Below are positions 44,583-57,000 of a stretch of 64,000 bases of DNA, one piece after another (the first letter of the stretch is position 1; every line of letters starts with the position of its first letter). The DNA comes from Podocnemis expansa. Its lineage: Eukaryota > Chordata > Testudines > Podocnemididae. The notes under the pieces were generated by a model. The model worked only from the letters and a program-made list of their open reading frames with translations. It had not been told where the DNA came from and ran no database searches. The position numbers were made by a program, and so were the translations under genes. The stretch spans positions 6,347,695-6,411,694 of the forward strand of contig ML682038.1 in NCBI GenBank assembly GCA_007922195.1, read 5' to 3'.

Positions 44583-45825
44583 GTAGGTTTATTTCAGTAT
44601 GAAAATTTGCGGGTACAAATATCATTTCCTCAAGGCAAAAGGGAGGGGAGAATTTATATGATCAGTTATTTTCTGTTGACAATTTGCAAGTTTTCTAAAA
44701 AGGCTTAAATAGAAACTGAGCTTAGCCAGGAAACTTCTCTCTCTGGCTTTCTGCACCTGGAGATCTGTGGGGGAAGATCCTCTCCTGCTGTAAGCTGTCA
44801 TATGGTGTTTACATGTATGGTATCCATATATAGAGAAACTTATAGCAGCAGGAATCTGCCCCCTTGTCTTTTACAGTTTGACCTGTTTCTTGCATTTATT
44901 TTTATTCAGACTGAAATTTTATTTCAAGCATTTAGAACCCAGAAGATCTGTCAGAGGCAGAGCCACCTGAGGGGATGAATAAGGGGACAGTTTGCCCCAA
45001 GCCCCCAAATGATGGAGGGGTGGCCAAGACAAATGTGAGTGAGATTTGTGACCTGGTGCACTGGTTGCAGAGCCACTCAGAGTTGGTGCACACCACAGAC
45101 AGTGCAGGAAGATACTTATCCAGCCCAGCCAGGTCCAGTGCCACCACTGCCACTGGGTTCATTGCACCAGGTCCAAGGTAAATCCCCCAGGCCTAGAACA
45201 AAAGGTTCAGTATCAGGGATACTGCTCCCATTCGCAGCAGGGCCAGATTTCAAGGAGAGTGGAACAGGGAGCAGCTCTTGCCTGCATGCAGGGCAAAGCC
45301 CACTTTCTCTGTGAGGAGGTAGCAGCCTCACAGGGCTGGGCCTTCTGTGATCCCATATCACTCCCCCTGCCCCCAAACTTCTTTGTCTCTGTGATAATTT
45401 TTTTTTTGGAAGGCTAGAAGAGGGGCTTCACTTTCAGATTTTCTCCAGGGCCCTCCAAAATCTCTACATGGCCCTGGTCAGAGGGGGAAAATGTTTATTC
45501 ACATCCATGTTTATCTCTAGTACAATTTGCTGCAACATTATTAGCTGGCAAGTGTTAAGCAAAGTGGTGTAGGGCCACAACTTTCCTCTAGGGTGTTTTA
45601 GGTCAATGGAGAGTCTGCTTTAAAGGCCTGATCCAAATATCACTGGAGTCAGGAGAGAGTTTACATTGACTTCAATGCGCTTTAGATCAAGTCCAGAATA
45701 GGTGGCTTGATATGCTTCTTGTGTGGTGAAAATTAAGTCCATCATTAGAATAATCACAAAGTGTTTGTTTTAAAAAATTATGCATGGCCTCATTCACCTG
45801 TAATTTTACTGCTTGGCAAGAACAG
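44583..45825 (+). other. TRIM55: TRIM55 intron 1
   Basis: A 1.24-kb intron (GTAGGT...GAACAG) containing the hAT-like element at 44958-45476; the rest is unremarkable. Confidence 0.9.
44958..45476. mobile_element. hAT-like element in TRIM55 intron 1
   Basis: Short inverted termini CAGAGCCACCTG and ACATGGCCCTG, with a perfect 8-bp duplication GTCAGAGG at 44950-44957 and 45477-45484. No transposase. Confidence 0.78.
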
Positions 45826-45998
45826 GCCTCTAATCCATATCTGCCAACCAGAGGAAGCACCACGGTGACGTCAGGGGGTCGATTTCGCTGTCCCTCCTGC
45901 AGACATGAAGTAGTTCTGGACAGACATGGTGTGTATGGACTTCAAAGGAACCTATTAGTGGAAAATATCATTGACATATATAAGCAGGAGTCCACCAG
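45826..45998 (+). CDS. TRIM55: TRIM55 coding exon 2
   Basis: It continues from residue 57 ([14 protein letters not shown]), supplies the last RING ligand pair C78-x2-C81 in [10 protein letters not shown], and then the linker [17 protein letters not shown] characteristic of MuRF proteins. The 173-nt exon ends in phase 2 (AG), completed to Arg114 by exon 3. AG precedes it (45824-45825) and GTAACA follows. All RING ligands are present across exons 1-2, so the E2-binding fold should be intact. Confidence 0.97.
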
Positions 45999-48447
45999 GT
46001 AACATGCTAATTTGTATCTTTAAAAGAATATTTACCACACAATTTGATGCAGGTTAAGATATTGTTCTATCGTTCTTTCATTTTCTTTGTAGGTTGTTAG
46101 TGCTGTTTATTTTATTTTATCTTTTGGAAATGGTGGAGATTTATCTTGCTTGGATTGTTGAATGATATTATATGTGCTTTTGTGTTTGTCATAGAATGAA
46201 ATTGCCTTCACTTACTATCCAACGTCACTTGACAGAAAGTCTCATTAAAACAGGTGTTGATTTTTATGCTTCCCACATATGGAGTCTGATCTTCCAGTCC
46301 TTATTCTTATGAATGACCCTTAGTCATGCAAGCAGAGTCTTTGAAGTCAGTTGACTTAGTCACATGGGTAAAGAAAGAAAGGCCTTACCCATTGATTCAG
46401 TCTTACACTTAAAAAAACCCAAAAAAACCAAAACAAAACAAAACAAAAAACACTTGCATGCTGCACAATTTGTCTTCAGTCCCTGTACTCCTGTCGTGAA
46501 AAAAGTTCCAAGACTTGTTAGAAAGCCCTGTGAGGCAAATAGAATGAGGATAAATATATCTGAATTGTACCCAGAAGCATCATAAACTGAATCATCAATA
46601 TTTTGTTAAGAATCACTCTTGTTAGCCTGGCGAGTAAACTCATGAAATCAAGTCTTATTTAGTGCTCACCTTCTGTGCAGAGGAGAATGAAAAGGCCAAA
46701 AATAATGGGTCAGAACAACACAGTGTAGCTGACCACACTCCTGAAGGGAAAGCATAAATTAAACTAACTAAAAAGTAAGCTTAACCTTAGGTCAAAACTA
46801 CTGGATACATCACTGAGCCAGCAGTAGAATGTTGCCATTTTCTTTCTTCCCAAATGATAAGAAGGACAGGTGCTAAACTGTCACTGATCATACTTCAACT
46901 CACAAAATCTAAATAGCAAGTCCAGTCCTACAGTTTTGTTCCAGCCACTAACCCCCTTATCTACTCAAGCAAACTTTAGAATTAGTGAGGGGTTGTTTGC
47001 ATCATTGCTTTCATGCTGAATATCCCTTTTAGAGGCCAGTGATCCAGTTGCAGATTTCACTCATTATTTACTATCTTGAAAACTTTTTTGTCAATGGGAC
47101 CATGTAGGAGAGTATTAATAGTCAATCACAAATCTCCCTCAAAGAGTGCCAGGGAAGAGTAGCACATATCCACAGAGTTAGTGGAAATTTTTTCAGATAT
47201 TTACTTTATGTTTGAAACGGTGCCTAATGCCAGTGGCAGTGCACAAGGGGAAGAAGGGTAGAGGGGACCCACAGTTGGAGCCTCTGTTCTCCCTTTTGCA
47301 CAAAGACTGCTCCTGGCTAGCAACATTAACTGCTCCAAATTAATCAGGAAGACAGAGGGGAAGCAGGGTCATGCTTCATACAATGTTAACTCTGAGCATG
47401 TGAGGCAGAAACTATGCTTCCTGAAAGAGGTACGTCACCCAGAGTTCTCAGTGAGCATTCTGGGGCATCCATGCCTCCCTAAGTACCAGGCTGTGGCTAT
47501 GAAGCATATTGGAGCCCCAGATGCCCCATTCACAGCCCCACTACCCCACTGCAGCAAAGAGGCCATATACTGGCTCAAACTTGGCTTTTAGAAAATACCC
47601 CTGGTGTAAAGGGGTTTTCCAACTAGTACAAGCTCCTCCACACATGGTTGTTCATCACAGCTCCAGGGACATGCTGGAGCATGGCTGGATGGAGAGATAT
47701 GTGGCTGGAGCACTGGGTAATCTGGCTGTATGATGGCCCCATGGGACTGCCCTATACTAAGATGGGGGTCATACTAAGAAGCTGGGGAGCCCAAAATTGA
47801 CTGAAAGCTGTCTTTTTCCCTTCCTCTTAGACTGGTACATTGAGCAGAGCTCAGCTGCTCCTGTGAGTCTCTAGCCCTGTATGTGTCAGTGATATACAAA
47901 TTGTTAGCAGGGAAAATCACAGAGAAATGAATCAGCAAAGCTACTGCACTGGCTATAGGAGAAAGTAGAACAAGCTGATCATATGTGAGTCTTAACTTCA
48001 TTTTGTATTTTTCTATACTGTTTGGGGTCCATAATACTCTGGATATTACTGTTTTTCACCCATGAGTCCATAGCTTTATTCTGCAGCCATTGCAGCAAGA
48101 ATAGGTAAAAACGTTATAAGACGCTTGGCAATTCCTATTTTTTTTACCTCATAAGATTGAAAAAGAGAACAAAAGTATGTATACAAATGTACCTGTTACT
48201 TGTCTGGAAAGATTATTTTTAATGCATGACATTATTTTTAACCTTCGCATACGTCCTTAAAACTGCACTAATTATCAGGGCTCTGCTGGCAGTGATAATG
48301 CATAACAACATTATCTAAGCTATTCGACACTTAGCATGCCTCAGCTGCTTATCTCCCTCACTGTAACTTTTCTAAAGTCATCATGAGTGTGTTGCCAGGA
48401 GTCACACTTCCTTACTCCACTTGTAAGCTGTTGTAGCCCCACTGAAA

Positions 48448-48620
48448 TCAGAACATAGGAACAGCCATACATGATCAGACCAACGATCCACCACTACCCT
48501 GTCTTCTGACAGTGGCCAATGCCAAATACTTCAGAGGGAATGAATAGAACATGTAATCAAGTGATCCATATCATCAGCCATTCCTAGTCTCAGGAGAGTT
48601 ACATTCCCATAAAACTGAGA
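48448..48620 (-). mobile_element. CR1-like LINE 3'-end fragment
   Basis: GAACATAGGAACAGCCATAC and CTGACAGTGGCCAATGCC match the fragment at 20222-20330, here longer and with TCAAGTGATCC further on. Minus orientation by analogy. Confidence 0.5.
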
Positions 48621-48779
48621 CAATTCAGGTCTCTTTTACTTTTCCTACTGTCATCCACCTTATTGGGTGATTTATACTAACTACTCCCCTTTAATTATAA
48701 AGCTCTGTAATATAACACCGTCTTTGTATCATTACTTCCCAAATCGAAGGCTAGATTTTGCCACACCCTTGCACCTGAG

Positions 48780-49610
48780 CAGAATGCCAATAGCCTTGCT
48801 CATATAGATATGCTGGAGGATAGGGATAGGATGCAGAGTGACCTAGACAAATTGGATGACTGGGTCAAAAGATATCCTATGAGGTTCAGCAAGGGCAACA
48901 GACTGGGGACAGATTGATTAGGCAGCAGTTCTACAGAAAAGGGCCAGGGGGTTACAATGGAAAAAAGCTGGATACGAATCAACAGTGCGCCCTTATTGAG
49001 AAGAAAACTAATGGCATATTGGGCTGCATTAGTAGGAATATTGGTAGTAGATCGAGGGGAGTGAATATTTCCCTCTATCTGGCATTATAGAGGCCACATT
49101 TGGATACTGTGTACAGTTTTGGGCTCCACACTACAGAACAGATATGGAGAAGTTATAGAATCCAGCAAAGGGCAATGAAAATAATTAGGGGGCTGGAGCA
49201 CATGACTCATAAGAAAAAGCTGAGACAACTAGACTTGTTTAGTCTGCAGAAGAGAAGAGTGAGTGAAGATTTGATAGTGGCCTTCAACTTCCTTAAAGGG
49301 AGAAGGGGGTTCCAAGGAGGATGGAGCTAGGCTGTTGTCAGTGGTGGCAGATAGCAGAACAAGGAGCAATGGTCCCCCTTGACAATGGGGGAGGTCTAGG
49401 TTGAATATTAGGAAAAGCTTTTTCACTAGAAGGGTGACGAAGCACTGAAATGGGTGACCCTAAGGAGTCAGAGGTTTTTTAAGCCCAGCTTGTCAAAGCC
49501 CTGGCTGGAATGATTTAGTTGAAGTTGGTCCTGCTTTGAACAGGGGGTTGTACTTGATGACCTCCTGAGGTCCCCTTTCAACCTTAATCTTCTATGATTC
49601 TATGACATCC
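48780..49610 (+). mobile_element. CR1 LINE, 3' part
   Basis: It contains the conserved CR1 ORF2 tail (NFLKG-type frame at 49100-49330, with WRSYRIQQRAMKIIRGLEHM) and ends with the CR1 terminal TTCTATGATTCTATGA at 49590-49605. Frames are broken. Plus orientation, inside TRIM55 intron 2. Confidence 0.82.
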
Positions 49611-50610
49611 TGCCCAGTGTTCTTTTTCACCATTGCAATCCCTGAGCTTTCTTGACCATGGAAACCTCCCACCAAGTATCCTTTAGGAGACAAGTCAACC
49701 CAAAGTTGGATGCTGGAAGAAGGAGAGGGGGCCATGGCTTCTAGCTGCACTCCATCTTAGCCAGTGGAGCTGACTGGGTTCACAGAGGGGAACATCCTAA
49801 GGGACTGAGTTACACAGCGCTCTCAACCAGTGTTCCCCGGAAGACTCTCTAGGGTGTGATGGCTCTAGAGAGCCTCCAGCATGGGCCACTATCTTTTGAG
49901 CACAGTCTGGCCTTTGTGGAGGCTAATGTCAAATTTTCAGTATTAAATGAAATGACTGGCATTGTTACCAAGCAAAGTGCTACACAGAGTGAGCATCTGA
50001 ATTTCAGTATAACATTTCAACTGAAGCTTTTTGTCATTATATAAATCCTGAAACAGTTGCTCACAACTAAAGAGTTCCTTCCCTATTTCAGTAATGTAAT
50101 ACCCATTCCTGTAAACTTTTAGTCAAATGAGTAGTTTTTTGGACATCAGTAGAATTCCTTTGGATTCACACTGGTGCAATGGAGAGCAGAATTTGACCTA
50201 TAAAGTTTAAATAGAGAGTAAAGTGGCATTTATTAAAAGTCATTCTTTATCCATGAAAAGGAGTAGTTAAACCCTCATACGAACCCATATGGAACAGTCT
50301 GATTATCATTTAATAGAAATGATCGTCTTTCTATCAGTTTTTGAAGCACTTAATAGAGTTTTATGGACAATTGTTCCCCTGCCACAAAATTCTGTAGAAT
50401 AGTTTAAAAAGTATTAAAATGAACTCATTCACTGTTCAGTTTTATAGATTTTTAGAGTAGTTTCTATAATGCTACATTTCTATGGAGCAATAATCTTCAC
50501 CAATGTTAAATTCTGCAGTATGTTTCTATAAGGGAAGTGATAATATTGAATATATTAAATGGAGACCCATTCCCAATTGAATGGGATGCTACTTAAATAA
50601 CTATTTTAAA

Positions 50611-52413
50611 GAGGTAGTCATGTTAGTCAAGTTCAGCAAAACAAACAAGGAGTTCTGTGGCACTTTTAAAGATTAACAAATGTATTTATCACACAGACTT
50701 CATCAGACACTTTGAAGATTGGGAACTAACAGAATGGGAGGAAAATATATGCAGGGAAGCATAAGTCATAGGATCAAATCAGACGGTTAAAGCAAATCAG
50801 TGCAGTAATTTAGACTCAAATATGGGGGTACAGCACATAGAGGAAGATGAGGCAAAATCACCTGTTGTAATAAGGAAAAAAAGAGAAAAAAATAAACACT
50901 TTGGATTTTTTTTCTCATTACAACAGATGATTTGATCTCATCCTCCTCAGGCTATATGCTGGTCCCCAGTGTTTGAATCTTAAGTATTTCATTGATTTGC
51001 TGTAATAGTCTGCCTGATCCTGTGACTTACACTTCCCTGCATATTTTCCTCCTGTTCTGTAAGTTTCCCATCTTCAAAGTGTCTGACAAAGTGGGATTTT
51101 CTCCCACAAAACTCATGTGACAAATAATTTTTTTAGTCTTTAAAAGTGCCACAGGGCCCCTTGGGTAAGTCTACACTATGGGCTTAAGTCAATTTAAAGC
51201 CCCACTCCCTGTCTATATTTAGAAATTATTAAGATGATTTAAGCAATCACTTAAGTCGACTTAATAACTCCTGCTCTGTAAGTCTTCTTAAGCATTTAAG
51301 TCAACTTTACAGGGCAGGGCCTGCCCCCTTCCCTGCCTTGGGCCAAGATTGGACTCCAGGGCCCCAATCCAACCCTGGGGGCCTGATCTGGCTCCTGCCC
51401 TGTCACGAGGAGCTAGGGGCCAGATCCTGTTCCCAGGCCCTCTCCGCAGGCAGCAGTGGCTGGCCGTCGGTTTGTGCAGCCTGCAGAGAGGGGCTGAGAG
51501 CTCAATCTGGCCCCCTGCTGCTCTCTGCAGGCTGCAGGGACTAGGAGCTGGCGCTGAGCCCAATCTGGCTTCCAGCTGCTTGCATGGTGGCACAAGCGGC
51601 TCAGAGCCTTCACAGACACCAAGCCTATGCAATTGACCAGGCTTGCAAGTAGGCAAGTCATGAGTCAGCTGCCAGCCCCCGCTGCCCACAGAGAGGGCCT
51701 GGGAGTCAGATCAGGCTCCCAGCCCTTCTCTGCAAGCTGCGCCAGACCCTGCTCCGTGTGGCAAGGGCTGAGAGCCCAATATGACCCCCAGCCCATTGCC
51801 ACAGGCTGTAGGGGCTAGGAGCCAGCTCCGACTCCCCCCGTGGCAAGGGGCACGGAGCCCAATTGGGGTCCATGCCCTTTGCCAGCAACAGCAGGAGGTT
51901 CAGAGCCTAGTTGATTTCACAGGCTGTGAGCCTGTGAAATTGAGCAGCTCCAAGCTACCTGGTCTCTTTCACAGGCTGGAAGCTTATGAAATTAACTAGG
52001 CTCAGAGCTGCTTGCCAGCGGTGGCAAGCAGCTGGGGGCAGACCAAGCTCCAAGCCTCCTGCCACCCCTGGCAAGGAGCTCAGAGCCAGATCAGGCTACC
52101 AGCCCCTCTCTGTGGATGGCAGCAGTTGGCTCCTGACCCTGCAGCCTCCTGCCAATGGCTGGGAGCCAGCTCCGGCTCCCCGCAGATTGCCAGTGGAGGC
52201 TCAGGCTGGATTGGGCCCCTGGAGCTGATTGGGCTCCAGGTGCCCAATCGGGACTGGGAGGTGGGACAAGTGGTGGGGTGCCCACGCAATAAGTCTGCAC
52301 TGTGTTTAGTGAAGACATACCATTAAGTTGAGTTAACAAGGTTACCTTAAAAGTTGAACTTGTTAAGCTGACTTCCCAGGGAACCTCAGTGTAGACATAG
52401 CCCTTGTTTGTTT
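50611..52413 (+). mobile_element. Penelope-like foldback element, long copy
   Basis: Left outer end GAGGTAGTCATGTTAGTC and core AAGGAGTTCTGTGGCAC at about 50647; the second half (50930-51163) is the inverse of the first (the motif pair GGAACTAACAGAATGGGAGG and TCCTCCTGTTCTGTAAG), so the copy is a foldback. The flanks AACTATTTTAAA (50599-50610) and AATTATTTTAAA (52414-52425) differ at one base. A GTCTACAC-type MITE (51164-52402) interrupts its right terminus at CCTTG. Confidence 0.72.
51164..52402. mobile_element. GTCTACAC-type MITE with GC-rich interior
   Basis: Left GGTAAGTCTACACTATGG and right CAGTGTAGACATAGCC are inverted, and CTTG borders both sides. The outer ~130 bases contain TTAAGTCGACTTAA-type modules. 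The middle (51310-52250) is a GC-rich imperfect tandem array with motifs such as GAGCCAGATCAGGCT and GCAGGCTGCAGGG. It sits in the Penelope-like element and is therefore younger. Confidence 0.7.
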
Positions 52414-53248
52414 AATTATTTTAAATACATTTCCAACACAACTGGTTCCTAATGCAGAAAGCTTTGCTAGTGTGGATTGGGCAAACCTTGCTAAAATGAT
52501 ATTAAAAATTGTGTTTATGTAGCACTCCTGGACCAGCATAAACAAGGTTAGTTTATACTGAGCCAAGAGATTAGTATAGCAGTGGTAACTACTTATATAA
52601 AGCTGACATTTGAAACTTGTTCGGCTAAACACATTGTAAATGCTGTTTCAAACACGATTCTGTAATTTGGTTCCCAGCCTACTATGAACGGAGCTGAAGG
52701 GCTCAGTCCTCCATGGTGCCAAACACTTGGTCTTAAAAATTAAAGAATTTAAACTGAGGTTTAATTTGAAGTTAATGTGAAGTTCTTTTGACACCTATAG
52801 GGTACTCATGTAAAATAAAGCCCTAATTAAGTGCTTTGCCAGGTCAAAGCCAGATTGCTCAGCATTTTGCATGACTGAGCCTTAAAGAGCTCAAGTATAA
52901 AGGTCCTGATTCAGAAAGGTGTTAAACAACATGCCTAACTTTAAATGCATGAGTAGTCTAACTGGCTTCAATGGGTTTACTTACACAGGCATATGTTTAA
53001 GCACCTTTCCAAATAAGGGCCATATTATGAAGTCATGCTTCCCAACTTGACATATTGTGTCGGGAAAAATTACAAGTATCTGTTATTCACCACTGTTTGG
53101 CAGGTTTAAAACATTCTGTTGTTATGACTGAAATTTCAGGTACTGTTTTTATCTCTTGTTTCATGTTGAAGGACAGAGGGTAGTATCAAGATCAGTCAAG
53201 CAAATAAACAAGTTACTATTTTAATGTGTTTCATATTGACTTTCGCAG

Positions 53249-53414
53249 ACCTGAAAGAAAATCTGAGCAGCCAATGTGTGAAGAGCACGAGGATGAGAAA
53301 ATTAATATCTATTGTTTAAACTGTGAAGTACCCACATGTTCAATGTGCAAGGTTTTTGGTGCTCATAAAGACTGCCAGGTTGCTCCTCTCTCAAACATTT
53401 ACCAACAACAAAAG
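53249..53414 (+). CDS. TRIM55: TRIM55 coding exon 3 (B-box)
   Basis: It completes Arg114 and encodes [17 protein letters not shown] followed by the type-2 B-box: C124, H127, C136, C139, C144, C147, H153 and C156, spacing as in MuRF proteins. It ends with SNIYQQQK before GTAAAT. The 166 nt bring the frame back to phase 0. The B-box contributes to dimerisation and substrate recognition in this family. Confidence 0.97.
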
Positions 53415-55879
53415 GTAAATATATTTTTTGCTTCTAATTATAATGATCCACTCAGTTTAACGGTACACCATCAACTTGAAGTCTAGTCAGTAAAAAAAAA
53501 AAAAAACCACAAAAGCTAAAGTAACAACACCTTTCCTCAGTAACCCTACCAATTGTTCAGCTTCACATTCTGTGGTTTTTGTTGTTTTCTCCCCTGTTGA
53601 CTCATATAAATGTCTGGAGAAACTGACTAGACAGAGTGAAATATTTTGGAAGCAACTGAGGAAAAAATATTTTATCCTTGTAATTGCTTTCAACTATTAC
53701 TTACAGATTAGCTGTAACAATTAGTAAGGACATGCTTTCAGTTAGACCTGTGTTCTTCTATTTTTTTAAAAATTGATCTCCCTTTATGCATCTCAGATTC
53801 TGTCTTCAGTCTTTTTAGATCATGAGAGCAGGCAGGATTGTTAGAAGTGAGGAAGAGACTGATAGTTTTATATTGGATGCTTCTCTTTTTTTCTATTTAA
53901 AAGGGATTTTTATCTTTAAGCAAAAAATCCTCTTCTGCTAGTAATTTCAGGATTGTTAAACAGCTGGCAGCTCATTGTGTGCCCAGTATCCTCTGCTATT
54001 CCTGTCGCTAGTAAAAGACTCGGTTATTTATTTTTAATACAGTATTAATTTAAAGACTGAGTCACTGGGATATCTTCATGAGATAAGCAGCTCATTTGCT
54101 GGTGGAAGCAACCAGAGAAGGCCAGAATTACAACATCAGCCCTCAATTTCTTTTACACAGCTGCACGTGTTTGTGCAAACTAGAACTGAGGAAACACTTT
54201 GGGAAAATATTTGCAAACACTCTTTTGAATAAAAAAGGAGACATCTCTTTGGCATCCACACCCTCTTTTTACTCCCCTTCTGAGAATATTCTTGCAAGAA
54301 TGTTTGTGGAAGGAATCTCCCAAATATTCATGTAACTATATTTGCACAAGTAATTATGACAGGTTTCTGGTGGCTGTCTTGAGAGCTCTTAGTTGATTTG
54401 GAAGATTTCCAGTCAGGGAACAGAAATAATGCTCTCAGCTAGGTGACAAAGCAATATGCAAATACTGTATATGAAGTAGCAAATGTTTGAAATAGCAAGC
54501 ACAACAAATAGCTTGTGAGCAAACCATAGGGTGAAATATGTTTGCATAAAATAGCTGTCAAATAATGTACATGTGTTGCTACATTTTTAACTAGAGTGTT
54601 CACTTTGTTGCTTCTGTAGGCTGAGCTTATTGCACATGATATGGACTCCTTTGTATTTTACCATTTCTCCCACAAATGCACTCGCACAAACGCACTGTGT
54701 AACACTCTTTTATCCTTTTCCATTTTAGAGACTCCATGGCCCTCTACCATTCTTCTCCTGACACCCAGGGCTCCATGTCCCCTCATCCCCTCCATTCTTT
54801 CCAAGCAAGAGGATCTGTGTGCCCTTACATTCCTGCATCTCCGACACCTTCTGTGCAAGCAGTTCTATGTGATCTCCCATGCCCCTCCTACTCATTCTCC
54901 CCCATGCCAAAAGTTGTGTTTGCCTGCTTTCCCAAGGCCCCTTACCAGATTTCGCCATTCTTTCTCCCACCCCAACACCAGGGATTCTGTCTGTCCCTCT
55001 TTCCCCATTCCAGTGGCTCGGTATGGGACACCCTTCCTCACTCCCGTTGCACTTTTCTTTTTTCTCATTCAGTATGTCAACATGTTAAACTCTGTGATCA
55101 GGATGAGCAGAGCTAAAACAAGGGATGTTATGTTAGGAGGTGTGAATGGCTGCCATCAGCCAACAGTTACTGAGGTGGTTCAACCTGGTAGCTCTGCTAA
55201 TTAGAGACCTGGGGCTCAATGTGCCTCCCATTTCCCTCTTTTTTTTTTTTCAGGTTTCCATCATAGTTAATGAGGTTCTGCCCACAGAATTCTTTGTATG
55301 TGGCAATCACAAGTTAGCATGTTGCATCTAAATGCCAACAGTTGAGTATAAGGCCTTGCAAGCTTGGCCAGTTAGTAAATGTATTCACAGATAACTCAGG
55401 AACAGCAAAAGGAGCTAAATTAATGGAATAATTTATTCCCTGTGAATAGCTTGCTTGGCTCTTCCAGAAAACCAGATTTTTCGTACCTATTAATTACCCC
55501 TATTGCATGCTCAAAAGGCGCTTTTTGTGCGTGCAAATGGGAAATGCTTGTACATTTTTACAGTGCATTTTAGAGGCTTTAAAGGTGTGTCCATTTTTCA
55601 GATATTTTAATTCAGGAAAAGTTTCAAATTTTCTTTCTAATTTTTTCAGGATGAAAACTGTCAAAATACCCATAGGATGTGAATTCAATTTTATTTTATT
55701 TGATTAGCTCTAGTTCTGAGCAACTATATACTCTTGTGCAGTCCGTTCATCTACTGTCTTTGTATCTCAGGTTATATATGTTCTTTGGTGAAATGTGCAT
55801 GAGAAGAAAGCATTTAAATTAAAAACTGCCAAGGGTGCATACTAACTCTAAATATGATTATTCTCCTATTGCTATTTAG
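53415..55879 (+). other. TRIM55: TRIM55 intron 3
   Basis: A 2.5-kb intron with a C/T-rich tandem-like block at 54720-55060; otherwise nothing recognised. It ends CTATTTAG. Confidence 0.9.
54720..55060 (+). repeat. C/T-rich degenerate tandem block
   Basis: Roughly 45-60-base units with CCATTCTT...CCAGGGCTCCATGTCCC-like content recur imperfectly. The low frequency of stops produces a 187-codon frame (54641-55204) with no protein similarity. Confidence 0.5.
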
Positions 55880-55975
55880 TCTGAACTTAGTGATGGCATT
55901 GCAGTGCTTGTGGGCAGTAATGACAGAGTTCAAGGAATAGTAGGTCAACTGGAAGAGACCTGCAGGACAGTGGAG
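55880..55975 (+). CDS. TRIM55: TRIM55 coding exon 4 (start of coiled coil)
   Basis: 96 nt in phase 0 encoding [28 protein letters not shown] and RTVE, the beginning of the coiled coil that drives MuRF oligomerisation. The acceptor is ATTTAG (55874-55879) and the donor GTAAGT. Four exons give 201 residues of a protein of about 500-550. The following exon is not present before 64000. Confidence 0.95.
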
Positions 55976-57000
55976 GTAAGTTGTGCAGCTGGAGTTACAT
56001 GTTGAATGTGAAGTCCAAGAATATCTCTTTGTTAACAATGATTTTCATGCATTTATATAATTTGCTTCTTCCAATGGGTTCCCAAATTATTTTGCCAAAT
56101 GACTGTACAGGTTATAGTTTTACAATGTCAGGGGTACCTAAATGCAACTTGCAACCTCAATATTTGTTGTAAGCCCCTGCTGCCACTGCTCTGGTGTAAA
56201 TCTGGAGTAACTCCACTGTGTGGCAGTGAAGTAAGCCAGATTCTATTCTTCGTTGCAGTGTAAAGCTAGAAAAAATTCTGTCTTTGGAAAGCTTAGTAGT
56301 AAACAAGGAATTATTCTTTGATCTCTAGGATTTAGCTTCTACCTGAACCTAAAGATGGGAAGGAAATCAGGGAGATGCTGAGTTCTCTGCATTCCATCTG
56401 CTATTTTGGATATGTAAATAGTTTGGGAAGGCAGGATCAAATAAACCTGGACCATCCATGACAGGGTATTTGTCCAACCTATTATTAAAATCCTCCAGTG
56501 ACTGGGATTCCACAACTTCCCATGAAAGACTGCTCCAGATCTTAAATACACTTACAGCTGGAAAGTTTTTCCTAACCTAACCTAAATCTCCCTTGCTGCA
56601 GATTAATTTCATTACTTCTTGTTTCACCTTCAGTAGATACAGAGAACAATTGATCACACTTGTCTTTATAACAGCTCTTTATATATTTGAAGACTGATAT
56701 CAGGTTCTTCCTTAGTCATTTTTTTTTCAAGACTAACATACCCAGTTTTTTTCAGTCTTTCCTCATAGGTCAGGTTTTCTAAACCATTTTATCAGTTTTG
56801 CAGATCTCCTCTGGACTCTCTCCAATCGATACACATCTTTCCTGAAGTGTGGTGCCCAGAACTGGACAGAGTACTCCTCCAGAGGTCTCACTAGTGCCAA
56901 GTGGAGCAGGAAAATTACCTCTTGTGTTTTACATATGATAGCCCTGTTAATATACCCTAGAATGATATTAGGCTTTTTTTGCAAATGCATCATTGTTGAG

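Larger units (their letters stand above)
45999..53248 (+). other. TRIM55: TRIM55 intron 2
   Basis: A 7.25-kb intron. 46000-48440 shows nothing recognisable beyond an A-rich tract near 46410-46450. CR1 fragments follow at 48448-49610, a further unassigned stretch, then a Penelope-like element with a nested MITE at 50611-52413. It ends in TTTCGCAG. Confidence 0.85.

Noticed and set aside
54641..55204. 187-codon plus-strand open frame
   Set aside because: Sits in a C/T-rich tandem block in TRIM55 intron 3; Pro/Ser-rich with no homology, and flanked by clear TRIM55 exons in another frame.
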